A stretch of DNA of 18,638 nucleotides from contig CAYPXJ010000031.1 of the NCBI GenBank assembly GCA_964414595.1, positions 1 to 18,638 of the forward strand. Direction: 5' to 3'. This stretch comes from CAYPXJ01 sp964414595. GTDB taxonomy: Bacteria > Pseudomonadota > Alphaproteobacteria > Rickettsiales > CAIJLX01. The notes beneath the pieces were generated by a model, which was not told the DNA's origin, made no database searches, and was given only the letters and a program-made list of their open reading frames with translations. Below are positions 1 to 7,727 of this stretch, in pieces. Each line of letters begins with the position of its first letter. Position 1 is the first letter of the stretch. Both the position numbers and the translations under genes were made by a program.

Positions 1-8
1 AGATTTTA

Positions 9-1382
9 TTACGCAACCTGAAGCCGCGCAAGGGTTTCTGCTTTGCCCAGCGTTTCCATCACCACATAAAGGCTATTGGGAATAAACGCGCCGAGCCCTG
101 CGCGCAGCGGCTGGCCGATTTTACCCAGGCCTACGCCTTTTTCCTCCGCGAATTGCTTGACGATCGCCTCAATGCGCTCGGCCTGCCATTCGTTAATCGC
201 CTCCAGCGCCGGAGTAATTTCGGTCACAATCGCCGCGCCACCTTCGGCCAGAATCTTCTGCGATTTTTCATCGCGCGCAAACGGTGTGAAATAATAATGC
301 AGCCCGTCTGCCAATTCGACGAGCGTCTTCGCACGCTCTGCCACTTCGCCAATCGCTTTGTGGAGTTTACCCAAATGGCTATGATCAAACTCCTTCGGCA
401 AATAGGCTTTCAAAAGTTGCACAAGCTCTGCCGGCGTTTTCTGCCGCATATAATGTGCGTTTAAAAATTTCAGCTTCTCGATATCAAAACGCGACGGGCC
501 TTTGCTGACATTCGCCACATCAAACCACGCGATCGCCTCATCGCCGGAAATAATTTCCGCATCGCCATGCCCCCAACCGAGACGCAGCAGATAATTGCAC
601 ATCGCCTCCGGCAGAAAACCCATATCGCGATACGCATCCACACCGAGCGCGCCGTGACGTTTGGAAAGCTTCGCGCCGTCCGCGCCGTGAATCAGCGGGA
701 TGTGCGCGTAATCCGGCACCGGCCAGCCGAGCGCCTCGAAAATTTGTTTCTGGCGGAATGTATTGGTGAGGTGATCGTCGCCGCGAATCACATGCGTAAT
801 ACCCATCGCGTGATCATCCACAACCACCGCGAGATTATAGGTCGGCGTGCCATCCGAACGCAGCAGAATCAAATCATCGAGCTCCGAATTCGGCACCACG
901 ACGCGGCCCTGCACGAGATCTTCCACCACTGTTTCGCCCTCGGTCGGCGCGCGCAAACGTACGACAGGTTTTACATCTTCTGGCCCATCCCACGCGCTTT
1001 TGTCACGCCACGGGCTGCGAAAGCGAAATACTTTCCCCTGCGCTTCCGCCTCTGTGCGTAACGCTGCAAGTTCTTCCTGCGAGGTGTAACAGTAATAGGC
1101 TTTGCCGAGTTTTACGAGTTCGCGCGCCGCATGCTGATGCGATTCAATAAATTGCGTTTGGTAAACCGGCGGTTCGTCCGGTGTCAGCCCGAGCCAATCC
1201 ATAGCGTCATGAATGGCATCGATGGCCGCCTGGGTGGAGCGCACCTTGTCCGTATCTTCAATACGCAGCAGGAATAAACCGCCCGTATGCCGCGCATAAA
1301 GCCAGTTAAAAAGCGCCGTGCGCGCACCGCCGATATGCAAAAACCCCGTCGGCGACGGGGCAAAACGTGTAACAACTTTCAT
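9..1382 (-). CDS. gltX: Glutamyl-tRNA synthetase
   Basis: Charges tRNA with glutamate for translation in the cytoplasm. The class I synthetase signature HIGG is at residues 16-19 inside a typical N-terminus (RFAPSPTGFLHIGGARTALF), and the ATP-binding KLSKR is at 238-242, followed by HG as in bacterial GltX. At 457 residues the length is normal. The frame is open to 1439, but the conserved N-terminus begins at the ATG at 1380-1382, so the extra 19 upstream residues are rejected. The Cys-rich zinc site seen in some GltX proteins is not visible; only one Cys lies in the YYCYT segment. It stands alone, divergent from the genes at 1623. Many alphaproteobacteria carry two GltX copies, one of which may also charge tRNA-Gln; which type this is cannot be decided here. 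Confidence 0.97.
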   Translation of the reverse strand: MKVVTRFAPSPTGFLHIGGARTALFNWLYARHTGGLFLLRIEDTDKVRSTQAAIDAIHDAMDWLGLTPDEPPVYQTQFIESHQHAARELVKLGKAYYCYTSQEELAALRTEAEAQGKVFRFRSPWRDKSAWDGPEDVKPVVRLRAPTEGETVVEDLVQGRVVVPNSELDDLILLRSDGTPTYNLAVVVDDHAMGITHVIRGDDHLTNTFRQKQIFEALGWPVPDYAHIPLIHGADGAKLSKRHGALGVDAYRDMGFLPEAMCNYLLRLGWGHGDAEIISGDEAIAWFDVANVSKGPSRFDIEKLKFLNAHYMRQKTPAELVQLLKAYLPKEFDHSHLGKLHKAIGEVAERAKTLVELADGLHYYFTPFARDEKSQKILAEGGAAIVTEITPALEAINEWQAERIEAIVKQFAEEKGVGLGKIGQPLRAGLGAFIPNSLYVVMETLGKAETLARLQVA

Positions 1383-1419
1383 CGTATCTCTTTCGTGGCT
1401 TCCGCCGTGTGGTGCTACC

Positions 1420-1447
1420 GTTATAATCACAAATTGCAAACATACAA
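1420..1447 (-). promoter_or_regulatory. Candidate promoter of gltX
   Basis: Read on the minus strand, TTGTAT (1442-1447) and TATAAC (1420-1425) are separated by 16 bases. They match 4 and 5 positions of the sigma-70 hexamers. Transcription would start near 1413, leaving about 30 nt of leader before the gltX ATG at 1382. Confidence 0.4.
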
Positions 1448-1533
1448 TCGCTAGAATGATGACATCTATTAGATGAAACTCCTTTTCCAGTCAGTTGTTT
1501 TGCAAAGCCAATTCTATAAGCAAAAATATTTTC

Positions 1534-1549
1534 TTCGGATACTTCCGAA
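1534..1549. other. Small hairpin in the gltX/1623 intergenic region
   Basis: TTCGGA and TCCGAA form a perfect 6-bp stem with loop TACT, followed on the plus strand by ATTTTG and preceded by an A/T-rich run. It resembles a weak intrinsic terminator, but no obvious transcript enters it on the plus strand. The rest of 1383-1622 shows a short CATCT-ATT-AGATG repeat at 1462-1474 and no gene. Confidence 0.25.
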
Positions 1550-1622
1550 ATTTTGATTGCCCGCTACCATGATTCCTACTAAGCCTTAATTCAACTTATT
1601 GGTGCAACTTATGGAGGTAATT

Positions 1623-2039
1623 ATGACACCCGCTTTTGCTCTGGAATGCAAACCAGCCTTGCTTCACCTAGAGTATAAAAGCGATAGTGCTTCACCCATT
1701 TTTTCTCCAAACCCACAGTCTCAAAAAAAGGATAAATCTGACGCGCACGAAAAATCCTTGCGCGAAGACGCGAATAACAACCATAGGTTGCATGGCGAGG
1801 TTGCCCTCTGGCGCGGCGTGATTACGCAAGCCCTGATGGATGCCGGCAGCGATTCGCAAAAAGACGACGCCCGCAAAGCAAAAGCGGAAGCGATAGCCTG
1901 GCTCTCGGGCATCAGCGATGATTTTTACGCCGTGTGCAGTTTGGCACGGCTCAATCCTGAATATGTCAAAACAGGCGCGAAACAAGCATTAGGACGCGGC
2001 TGCACATGGCGCAAAACCACAATTTCGGGGCGCAAATAA
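1623..2039 (+). CDS. Hypothetical protein, first gene of a coupled pair
   Basis: A 138-residue soluble protein of unknown function. The ATG at 1623 is chosen because GGAGGT lies at 1613-1618 with ideal spacing; the frame stays open upstream, but those starts overlap the ribosome site. Residues 1-50 are polar and low in predicted structure, with a Lys/Asp-rich stretch. The second half holds the probable domain: a helix beginning ALWRGVITQALMDA, then EAIAWLS, then DFYAVCSLARLNPEYV. From memory this pattern (a WL...DF..VC..A.L.P..V core) recurs in small alphaproteobacterial and prophage-associated proteins, but I cannot name a family. Its stop overlaps the next start (TAATG), so the two genes are probably translationally coupled. 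No signal peptide or membrane segment is seen. Confidence 0.7.
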   Translation: MTPAFALECKPALLHLEYKSDSASPIFSPNPQSQKKDKSDAHEKSLREDANNNHRLHGEVALWRGVITQALMDAGSDSQKDDARKAKAEAIAWLSGISDDFYAVCSLARLNPEYVKTGAKQALGRGCTWRKTTISGRK

Positions 2040-2479
2040 TGGGTTTTTCTAGCAAACGCGGCAGGCCGAAATCCGCCTCCCCCGAAACCGATACAGGTAC
2101 AGCCGAATTGCGTGCAAAACGTGCGCTTTCTGAAACGTTTGAACCGCTTGATCTGCTATGGCAACGCGGCCATTTCACCGACGAAGAACACGGCGCGGGA
2201 CTTTATTTGCGTTGGCTCTATACCCTTAAATGGGGCGCCGCCGCCCCGCGCAGCGCCCATAGCACCATCGAAGATTTTCCCGCACGTCTGGACGACCCAA
2301 CCTGGCGCGCCGAGCGCGAAAAGGAATATCAGGAAATTGTCCGCGCCCTTCTGCATCATTCCTGCAAAAAAGTAACGATGGATCTCTGCGTTTTTCATCA
2401 GCTGAAGAACCTAAGGGTTATTCCCAACATAAAAATCGGCTTGCAAACCATTGCGAAATATCGCGCTTTATATCGCTAG
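2039..2479 (+). CDS. Hypothetical protein with N-terminal AT-hook-like motif
   Basis: A 146-residue protein starting at the ATG inside TAATG, sharing one base with the stop of the preceding gene. Residues 6-11 read KRGRPK, the core of an AT-hook minor-groove DNA-binding motif. A conserved-looking block follows (GTAELRAKRA, EPLDLLWQRG, DEEHGAGLYLRWLYTLKWG), then a basic C-terminal region with two Cys and a helix ending IGLQTIAKYRALYR that could be part of a helix-turn-helix. I recall similar small proteins with a RWLYTL core beside partners like the upstream gene, but have no function for them. DNA binding is inferred from the AT-hook and basic C-terminus only. Prophage remnant and chromosomal regulator are both possible. 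Confidence 0.7.
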   Translation: MGFSSKRGRPKSASPETDTGTAELRAKRALSETFEPLDLLWQRGHFTDEEHGAGLYLRWLYTLKWGAAAPRSAHSTIEDFPARLDDPTWRAEREKEYQEIVRALLHHSCKKVTMDLCVFHQLKNLRVIPNIKIGLQTIAKYRALYR

Positions 2480-2486
2480 ATTTCCA

Positions 2487-2515
2487 TTGTCTTTCGGGCG
2501 CTTATAGCCTATACA
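2487..2515 (+). promoter_or_regulatory. Candidate promoter of the tkt operon
   Basis: TTGTCT (2487-2492) and TATACA (2510-2515) are 17 bases apart, 4 of 6 matches each. The predicted start near 2522 is only about 3 nt before the tkt ATG at 2525, and no Shine-Dalgarno is visible, so the transcript may be leaderless or nearly so. Confidence 0.45.
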
Positions 2516-2524
2516 GGCTTCGCT

Positions 2525-4522
2525 ATGTCCGCAGCCAAAACCTCGACCTTGCCTGTGCCCGAAACAACGAACGATTTGCGCGTCTATGCGAATGCGATTC
2601 GCGCCCTCTCTATGGACGCGGTGGAAGCCGCCAATTCCGGCCATCCTGGCATGCCGATGGGCATGGCCGATGTCGCCACCGTCCTGTTTTCCGAATTCCT
2701 GAAATACAACCCTGAAGATCCCGCGTGGGCGGATCGCGACCGTTTTATTCTTTCCGCCGGTCACGGTTCGATGCTGCTTTATGCGCTGCTCTACCTCACC
2801 GGCTATAAAGATATTACGCTCGAGGAAATCAAACGTTTCCGCCAGCTCGGCGCGAAAACCGCCGGTCACCCGGAATACGGCCACGCCGCCGGTATCGAAA
2901 CGACGACCGGTCCGCTCGGCCAGGGTCTGGCGAATTCGGTCGGCATGGCGCTTGCCGAAGCAATGCTTGCCGCAGAGTTCGGCAAAGATACAGTGAATCA
3001 TCATACATACGTCATCGCCGGCGACGGCTGTTTGATGGAAGGTATCAGCCAGGAAGCGGTTTCCCTCGCCGGGCATTTGAAACTCAACAAACTTATCGTA
3101 CTCTGGGACGATAATTCGATTTGTATCGATGGCCCGACCGACCTCGCCATTTCCGAAAATACGCAAAAGCGTTTCGAAGCAAGCGGCTGGAATACGCAAA
3201 CGATCGACGGCCATGATTTCGCTGCGATTCGTAAGGCCCTCACTGCCGCACAGAATTCCGATAAACCCACGCTCATCGCCTGCAAAACGACGATTGCTTA
3301 CGGCGCACCAACGAAAGCAGGCAAATCCAGTTCGCACGGTTCACCGCTCGGCAAAGAAGAAATCACCGGCACACGCACGAAGCTCGGCTGGAGCCACGCG
3401 CCGTTTGAAATTCCCAGCGATATTCTTGCGTGGTGGAAAAAAGCCGGCGCGCGCAGCACGCAAGAATACAAAGCCTGGAAAGATCGCACCGCGAAGCGGA
3501 GCGATTTTCACACACGCGCTAGCGGCAAACTTTCTGGCGATCTACACGCGGCCATCGCCGAAGTAAAAAAACAATTCGTGGCAAATCCCGCTGCACTTGC
3601 GACGCGTCAATCTTCTGGAAATACGCTGGAAATACTCACGCAAAAATTGCCGGAATTGCTCGGCGGCTCGGCGGATTTGACCGGCTCGAACAACACGAAA
3701 ACAAAATCGCAGAGCATCGTTTCGGCGAAAAATCTCACCGGTCGTTATATCCATTACGGCGTGCGCGAACACGGTATGGCCGCCGCGATGAACGGCATTG
3801 CATTGCATGGCGGCTTGATTCCGTATGGCGGCACGTTCCTCGTATTTACCGATTATTGCCGTCCGGCAATTCGCCTCTCCGCGCTGATGGGCGTGCGCAC
3901 GATTTACGTGATGACGCATGATTCGATCGGCCTCGGCGAAGACGGCCCGACGCACCAGCCGGTTGAGCATCTCGCGGCATTGCGTGCGATTCCAAATCTC
4001 TATGTACTGCGTCCGGCAGATGCGATTGAGACCGCTGAATGTTGGGAAATTGCGCTCGAGGATGCAAATACACCGTCGATTCTCGCGCTGACGCGTCAGG
4101 GTTTGCCGCTACTGCGCGATGCGAGTGCGGAAAATCTTTCGCGCAAAGGCGCGTATATTTTGCGTAAGGCCGAAAAGCCGGATGCAACGATTATCGCCAC
4201 GGGTTCGGAAGTCAGCCTTGCCGTCGAAGCGCAAAAATCGCTCGCAGAAAAAAATATTCAGGCGGATGTCGTTTCGATGCCTTCATGGGAATTATTCGCC
4301 AAACAATCGAAAGAATATCAGGCGAGCGTCCTGCGCGGGAAAATTAAACTCGCCGTGGAAGCCGCCGGGCCGATGGGTTGGGAAAAATGGATCGGCAGTG
4401 ATGGAATTTTCGTCGGTATGCCAGGCTTCGGCGCGAGCGCTCCGGCGAAAGATCTTTATAAACATTTCGGCATCACGGCGGAAAATATAGTGAAAAAAAT
4501 TTCGGAAAAGCTGGGTAAATGA
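2525..4522 (+). CDS. tkt: Transketolase
   Basis: Thiamine-diphosphate enzyme that moves two-carbon ketol units between sugar phosphates, linking the pentose phosphate pathway to glycolysis. At 665 residues it has the usual full length. Visible landmarks are SGHPG at 38-42, GHGS at 79-82, the TTGPLGQG loop near 127-134, the cofactor-binding GDG at 166-168 with DDNSI about 30 residues later, and the catalytic Glu in REHGM at 414-418. The Ser/Gly-rich SADLTGSN segment is also present. It is the first gene of a packed operon: its TGA (4520-4522) directly abuts the gap ATG. It is probably transcribed from the promoter at 2487-2515. In many alphaproteobacteria tkt, gap and pgk are adjacent in this order. 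Confidence 0.97.
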   Translation: MSAAKTSTLPVPETTNDLRVYANAIRALSMDAVEAANSGHPGMPMGMADVATVLFSEFLKYNPEDPAWADRDRFILSAGHGSMLLYALLYLTGYKDITLEEIKRFRQLGAKTAGHPEYGHAAGIETTTGPLGQGLANSVGMALAEAMLAAEFGKDTVNHHTYVIAGDGCLMEGISQEAVSLAGHLKLNKLIVLWDDNSICIDGPTDLAISENTQKRFEASGWNTQTIDGHDFAAIRKALTAAQNSDKPTLIACKTTIAYGAPTKAGKSSSHGSPLGKEEITGTRTKLGWSHAPFEIPSDILAWWKKAGARSTQEYKAWKDRTAKRSDFHTRASGKLSGDLHAAIAEVKKQFVANPAALATRQSSGNTLEILTQKLPELLGGSADLTGSNNTKTKSQSIVSAKNLTGRYIHYGVREHGMAAAMNGIALHGGLIPYGGTFLVFTDYCRPAIRLSALMGVRTIYVMTHDSIGLGEDGPTHQPVEHLAALRAIPNLYVLRPADAIETAECWEIALEDANTPSILALTRQGLPLLRDASAENLSRKGAYILRKAEKPDATIIATGSEVSLAVEAQKSLAEKNIQADVVSMPSWELFAKQSKEYQASVLRGKIKLAVEAAGPMGWEKWIGSDGIFVGMPGFGASAPAKDLYKHFGITAENIVKKISEKLGK

Positions 4523-5530
4523 ATGAGCGTAAAAGTTGCCATTAACGGTCTGGGTCGAATTGGTCGCTGCGTACTGCGCGCCTATGCGGAATCGCCGCGC
4601 AAAGAGTTCGATATCGTCGCCGTGAACGGCCCGGCGGAACCGGATTTGCACGCACATCTCATCAAATACGATTCCGTGCACGGCACGTTTAAAGGCGAAG
4701 TTGCCGCAGATAAAGATTCGCTCTCCATCGGCGGCAAAAAAATGCAGTTGCTGCGTGAGCGCGAGCCGGAAAAATTGGATTGGAAAAAGCTTGGTGTTGA
4801 TATCGTGCTGGAATGCACCGGCAAATTTACCGACAAAGCCGGCGCGGAGAAACATATCGCGCAAGGTGCAAAAAAAGTGCTCATCTCCGCCCCTTCCGCC
4901 GATGCGGATATCACCGTTGTTGTCGGCGTGAATGATGGTGCGCTGAAACCGGAGCATCGCATTATTTCCGTCGGTTCCTGTACGACGAATTGCCTCGCGC
5001 CACTCACCAAAGTGCTGCTCGATAATTTTGGCATCGAGCGCGGTTTCATGACCACGATTCATGCGTACACGGGCGATCAAAATATTCATGATGGCAGCCA
5101 TAAAGATATGCGCCGCGCACGCGCCGCAGGGCTTTCGATGGTGCCGACTTCCACGGGTGCGGCAAAAGCATTAGGCCTGGTGATTCCAGAACTCAAAGGC
5201 AAGCTGCACGGCGTGGCGATTCGCGTGCCGACGCCGAATGTTTCGATGGTCGATCTCGTGATTGATACGCCGAAATCTATCACCGCCGAAGCCATTACCG
5301 CTGCCATGGAAAAAGCCGCAAACGGCGCCATGAAAGGCGTGCTGGAAGTTTCCAAGGCTCCGCTTGTTTCCGTGGATTTTAATCATTCTTCCGCAAGCTG
5401 CGTGTACGACGCGCTGCAAACCTATATTGTGGGTGAAAAGATGGCGCGCGTGGCGGCGTGGTATGATAATGAATGGGCGTTTTCGCTGCGTATGTTGGAT
5501 TTGACGGCGAAATTGGCCACGGCAAAATAA
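4523..5530 (+). CDS. gap: Type I glyceraldehyde-3-phosphate dehydrogenase
   Basis: Oxidatively phosphorylates glyceraldehyde-3-phosphate to 1,3-bisphosphoglycerate in glycolysis, or the reverse in gluconeogenesis. The Rossmann motif INGLGRIGR is at 7-15, the catalytic Cys153 lies in SCTTNCLAP, and the partner His180 in TTIHAYTGDQ. At 335 residues it is full length. An oddity is residues 35-37, which read N-G-P; the usual NAD-dependent enzymes have Asp after the Asn (ND-L/P), and that Asp contacts the adenosine ribose of NAD. Its replacement by Gly makes relaxed or NADP-preferring cofactor use possible, but this is inference. The start codon directly follows the tkt stop, and pgk begins 3 bases after its end, so the three are surely co-transcribed. 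Confidence 0.97.
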   Translation: MSVKVAINGLGRIGRCVLRAYAESPRKEFDIVAVNGPAEPDLHAHLIKYDSVHGTFKGEVAADKDSLSIGGKKMQLLREREPEKLDWKKLGVDIVLECTGKFTDKAGAEKHIAQGAKKVLISAPSADADITVVVGVNDGALKPEHRIISVGSCTTNCLAPLTKVLLDNFGIERGFMTTIHAYTGDQNIHDGSHKDMRRARAAGLSMVPTSTGAAKALGLVIPELKGKLHGVAIRVPTPNVSMVDLVIDTPKSITAEAITAAMEKAANGAMKGVLEVSKAPLVSVDFNHSSASCVYDALQTYIVGEKMARVAAWYDNEWAFSLRMLDLTAKLATAK

Positions 5531-5533
5531 AAA

Positions 5534-6787
5534 ATGAAGGCAGCAGCACGCGTGATTACACCTACCACTCACGGCACTTTGCCTACTCTCGCTAATCTGC
5601 CGGATGTGACCGGTAAACGGGTTGTCGTGCGGGTGGATCTTAATGTGCCGATGGCACATGGCAAGGTAATCGACACGACGCGCATTGATCGCGTGCTTTC
5701 CACGATTCGTTTGCTCCAAAAGAAAAATGCGAAAGTGATTTTACTTTCGCATTTCGGCCGTCCCAAAGGCAGTTACAATCACGATTATTCGCTTGCTCCC
5801 ATTGCGGATGCGCTTTCCGCAGCACTAGGTGAGAGCGTAAAATTCGCGGTGGATTGCATAGGCCAGGAAGCAGAAAAAGCCGTGGCCGCTTTACAAAACG
5901 GGGAAGTATTGCTGTGTGAAAATGTGCGTTTTCATGGTGGCGAAGAAAAAAATGAATTAGATTTTTCGAAAGCCCTCGCCGCGCTCGGCGATCTGTTTGT
6001 GAATGATGCGTTTTCAAGCTCCCACCGCGCGCATGCTTCTGTGGAAGGTATCACGCATTACCTGCCCTCCTACGCCGGTTTAAGCCTTGAAGAAGAAATC
6101 AGCGAACTGGGCAAAATTTTCTTAGCACCGGCAAAACCTTTCGGCGCGATTGTCGGCGGCTCCAAAGTTTCCACGAAAATCGAATTGCTTTCCTCGCTCA
6201 TCGAAAAAGCGGATTTTATTATCATCGGCGGCGGCATGGCCAATACATTCCTGGCAGCAGAGGGTGTGAATATCGGCGCATCGCTTTACGAAAAGGATTA
6301 TGTAAGCAAGGCCAAAGAAATTCGCCAAAAGGCAGAAGCGCAGCAATGCAGCATTGTATTACCTTCGGATGTCGTAGTAAGCGAAGAATTAAAATCCCAC
6401 GCGCCTTGCCGCGTTGTTTCCAAAAATAAAATTGGTGCGAAAGATAAAGTGCTGGATATTGGCCCGCAAACTGTAACCGAAATTAATCTGCATCTAATGC
6501 AGGCCAAAACATTGGTGTGGAATGGCCCTCTCGGCGCATTCGAATTCCCGCCGTTTGATATCGGCACGGCAAGCGTTGCACGTATGATTGGTTCCCTCAC
6601 CCATGCCGGAAAACTTACCAGCGTTGCCGGCGGTGGCGATGTGATCGCAGCGATAGGCAACGCGGGTCTTACACAAAATTTCACCTACATTTCTACCGCG
6701 GGCGGCGCGTTTTTGGAATGGCTGGAAGGCAAAGATCTTCCTGGTATTTCTGCACTTTACGTCCACGCAACCCATTCGACACGTTAA
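5534..6787 (+). CDS. pgk: Phosphoglycerate kinase
   Basis: Transfers phosphate between 1,3-bisphosphoglycerate and ADP, making ATP and 3-phosphoglycerate. It works on the product of the preceding GAPDH. The N-terminal substrate motif VVVRVDLNVPM is at 30-40 and LSHFGRPKG at 71-79. Further on come GGSKVSTKIELL, the NGPLGAFE segment and the nucleotide loop GGGDVIAA. At 417 residues it is slightly longer than the common 390-400, because about 14 extra residues precede the usual start of homology; the GTG at codon 7 is a possible alternative start. It sits 3 bases after gap and 10 bases before the aldolase gene. Confidence 0.97.
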   Translation: MKAAARVITPTTHGTLPTLANLPDVTGKRVVVRVDLNVPMAHGKVIDTTRIDRVLSTIRLLQKKNAKVILLSHFGRPKGSYNHDYSLAPIADALSAALGESVKFAVDCIGQEAEKAVAALQNGEVLLCENVRFHGGEEKNELDFSKALAALGDLFVNDAFSSSHRAHASVEGITHYLPSYAGLSLEEEISELGKIFLAPAKPFGAIVGGSKVSTKIELLSSLIEKADFIIIGGGMANTFLAAEGVNIGASLYEKDYVSKAKEIRQKAEAQQCSIVLPSDVVVSEELKSHAPCRVVSKNKIGAKDKVLDIGPQTVTEINLHLMQAKTLVWNGPLGAFEFPPFDIGTASVARMIGSLTHAGKLTSVAGGGDVIAAIGNAGLTQNFTYISTAGGAFLEWLEGKDLPGISALYVHATHSTR

Positions 6788-6797
6788 CGGAGGCCTT

Positions 6798-7727
6798 ATG
6801 AAACTTACGCAAAAAGTTAAAAAAATTCTGGATCATTACCCTAGCGATAATCCCGGCACCAAAGCAAACCTCGCGCGCATTCTGATGCACGGTAAACTTG
6901 GTGGCACTGGCAAAATGGTGATTCTCCCAGTGGATCAGGGCTTCGAACATGGACCGGCGCGCAGCTTCGCGCCGAACCCCGCGGCATACGATCCAGATTA
7001 CCATTTGGAACTTGCGGTGGAAGCAGGCCTCAACGCATACGCGGCACCGCTTGGCATGCTGGAAGTAAGCGCAGGAAGCCACCCGAGCGAAATTCCACTC
7101 ATTCTGAAAGTGAATAGCGCGAACTCACTCGCTCCCAAAGATCAGTCGCCGAATCAAGCGGTGACAGGTTCAGTGGAAGATGCGCTGCGTCTTGGCTGTT
7201 CAGCGATCGGCTTCACAATTTATCCCGGTTCGCACGATACCTATAATATGATGAATGAAATTCGTGAGATGACGCTTGAAGCAAAAGCGCACGGCCTCGC
7301 TGTCGTGATGTGGTCGTATCCGCGCGGCGCGGGCGTTTCCAAAACCGGCGAAACGGCGATGGATGTATGCGCCTACGCAGCGCATATGGCTGCGCTTCTT
7401 GGCGCGCATATCATTAAGGTGAAACCGCCGACAGATGCGCTGGAACAAGACGAAGCGAAAAAAGTCTACGACAAGCATAAAATCCCTGTCGGCACCCTTG
7501 CCGAGCGCATTCGCCATGTGACCCAAGCGTGCTTTAATGGCAAGCGTGTGGTCGTATTCTCCGGCGGCGCGGGCAAAGGTGAAGACGATATTTACAACGA
7601 AGCGCGCGCGATTCGCGATGGCGGCGGCAACGGTTCGATCATCGGTCGCAATACGTTCCAGCGTCCGCGTGATGAAGCGCTCGCACTGCTCAGAACGCTT
7701 ATTGAAATTTATCAAGGCAAAGCGTGA
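6798..7727 (+). CDS. fbaB: Class I fructose-bisphosphate aldolase, FbaB/DhnA type
   Basis: Schiff-base aldolase cleaving fructose-1,6-bisphosphate to two triose phosphates. It belongs to the archaeal-type (DhnA/FbaB) class I family rather than the zinc class II family. Visible features are ILPVDQGFEHGP at 42-53, a hallmark of the family, YAAPLGMLE at 81-89, and HIIKVKPPTDAL at 204-215, in which one of Lys207/Lys209 (more likely Lys209 by comparison with Thermoproteus aldolase) should form the Schiff base. At 309 residues it is shorter than E. coli FbaB (about 350). A clear GGAGG at 6789-6793 precedes the ATG. Its last four bases overlap the GTG start of the thiE-like gene (GTGA), so the two are coupled. 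Confidence 0.93.
   Translation: MKLTQKVKKILDHYPSDNPGTKANLARILMHGKLGGTGKMVILPVDQGFEHGPARSFAPNPAAYDPDYHLELAVEAGLNAYAAPLGMLEVSAGSHPSEIPLILKVNSANSLAPKDQSPNQAVTGSVEDALRLGCSAIGFTIYPGSHDTYNMMNEIREMTLEAKAHGLAVVMWSYPRGAGVSKTGETAMDVCAYAAHMAALLGAHIIKVKPPTDALEQDEAKKVYDKHKIPVGTLAERIRHVTQACFNGKRVVVFSGGAGKGEDDIYNEARAIRDGGGNGSIIGRNTFQRPRDEALALLRTLIEIYQGKA

Noticed and set aside
1383..1439. N-terminal extension of gltX to 1439
   Set aside because: The conserved GltX N-terminus begins at the ATG at 1380-1382, and the candidate promoter lies within the would-be extension.
1553..1582. Promoter for the gene pair at 1623 (TTGATT-18-TACTAA)
   Set aside because: The -10 matches only half the consensus in an A/T-rich stretch where several equally poor alternatives exist.
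2468..3337. Long minus-strand open frame of 289 residues opposite tkt
   Set aside because: It is antisense to a fully conserved transketolase, is rich in His/Arg/Cys as expected for a complement of coding sequence, and shows no family motif.
4292..5101. 269-residue minus-strand open frame across the tkt/gap junction
   Set aside because: It spans two well-identified genes on the other strand and has no recognisable domain or start signal.
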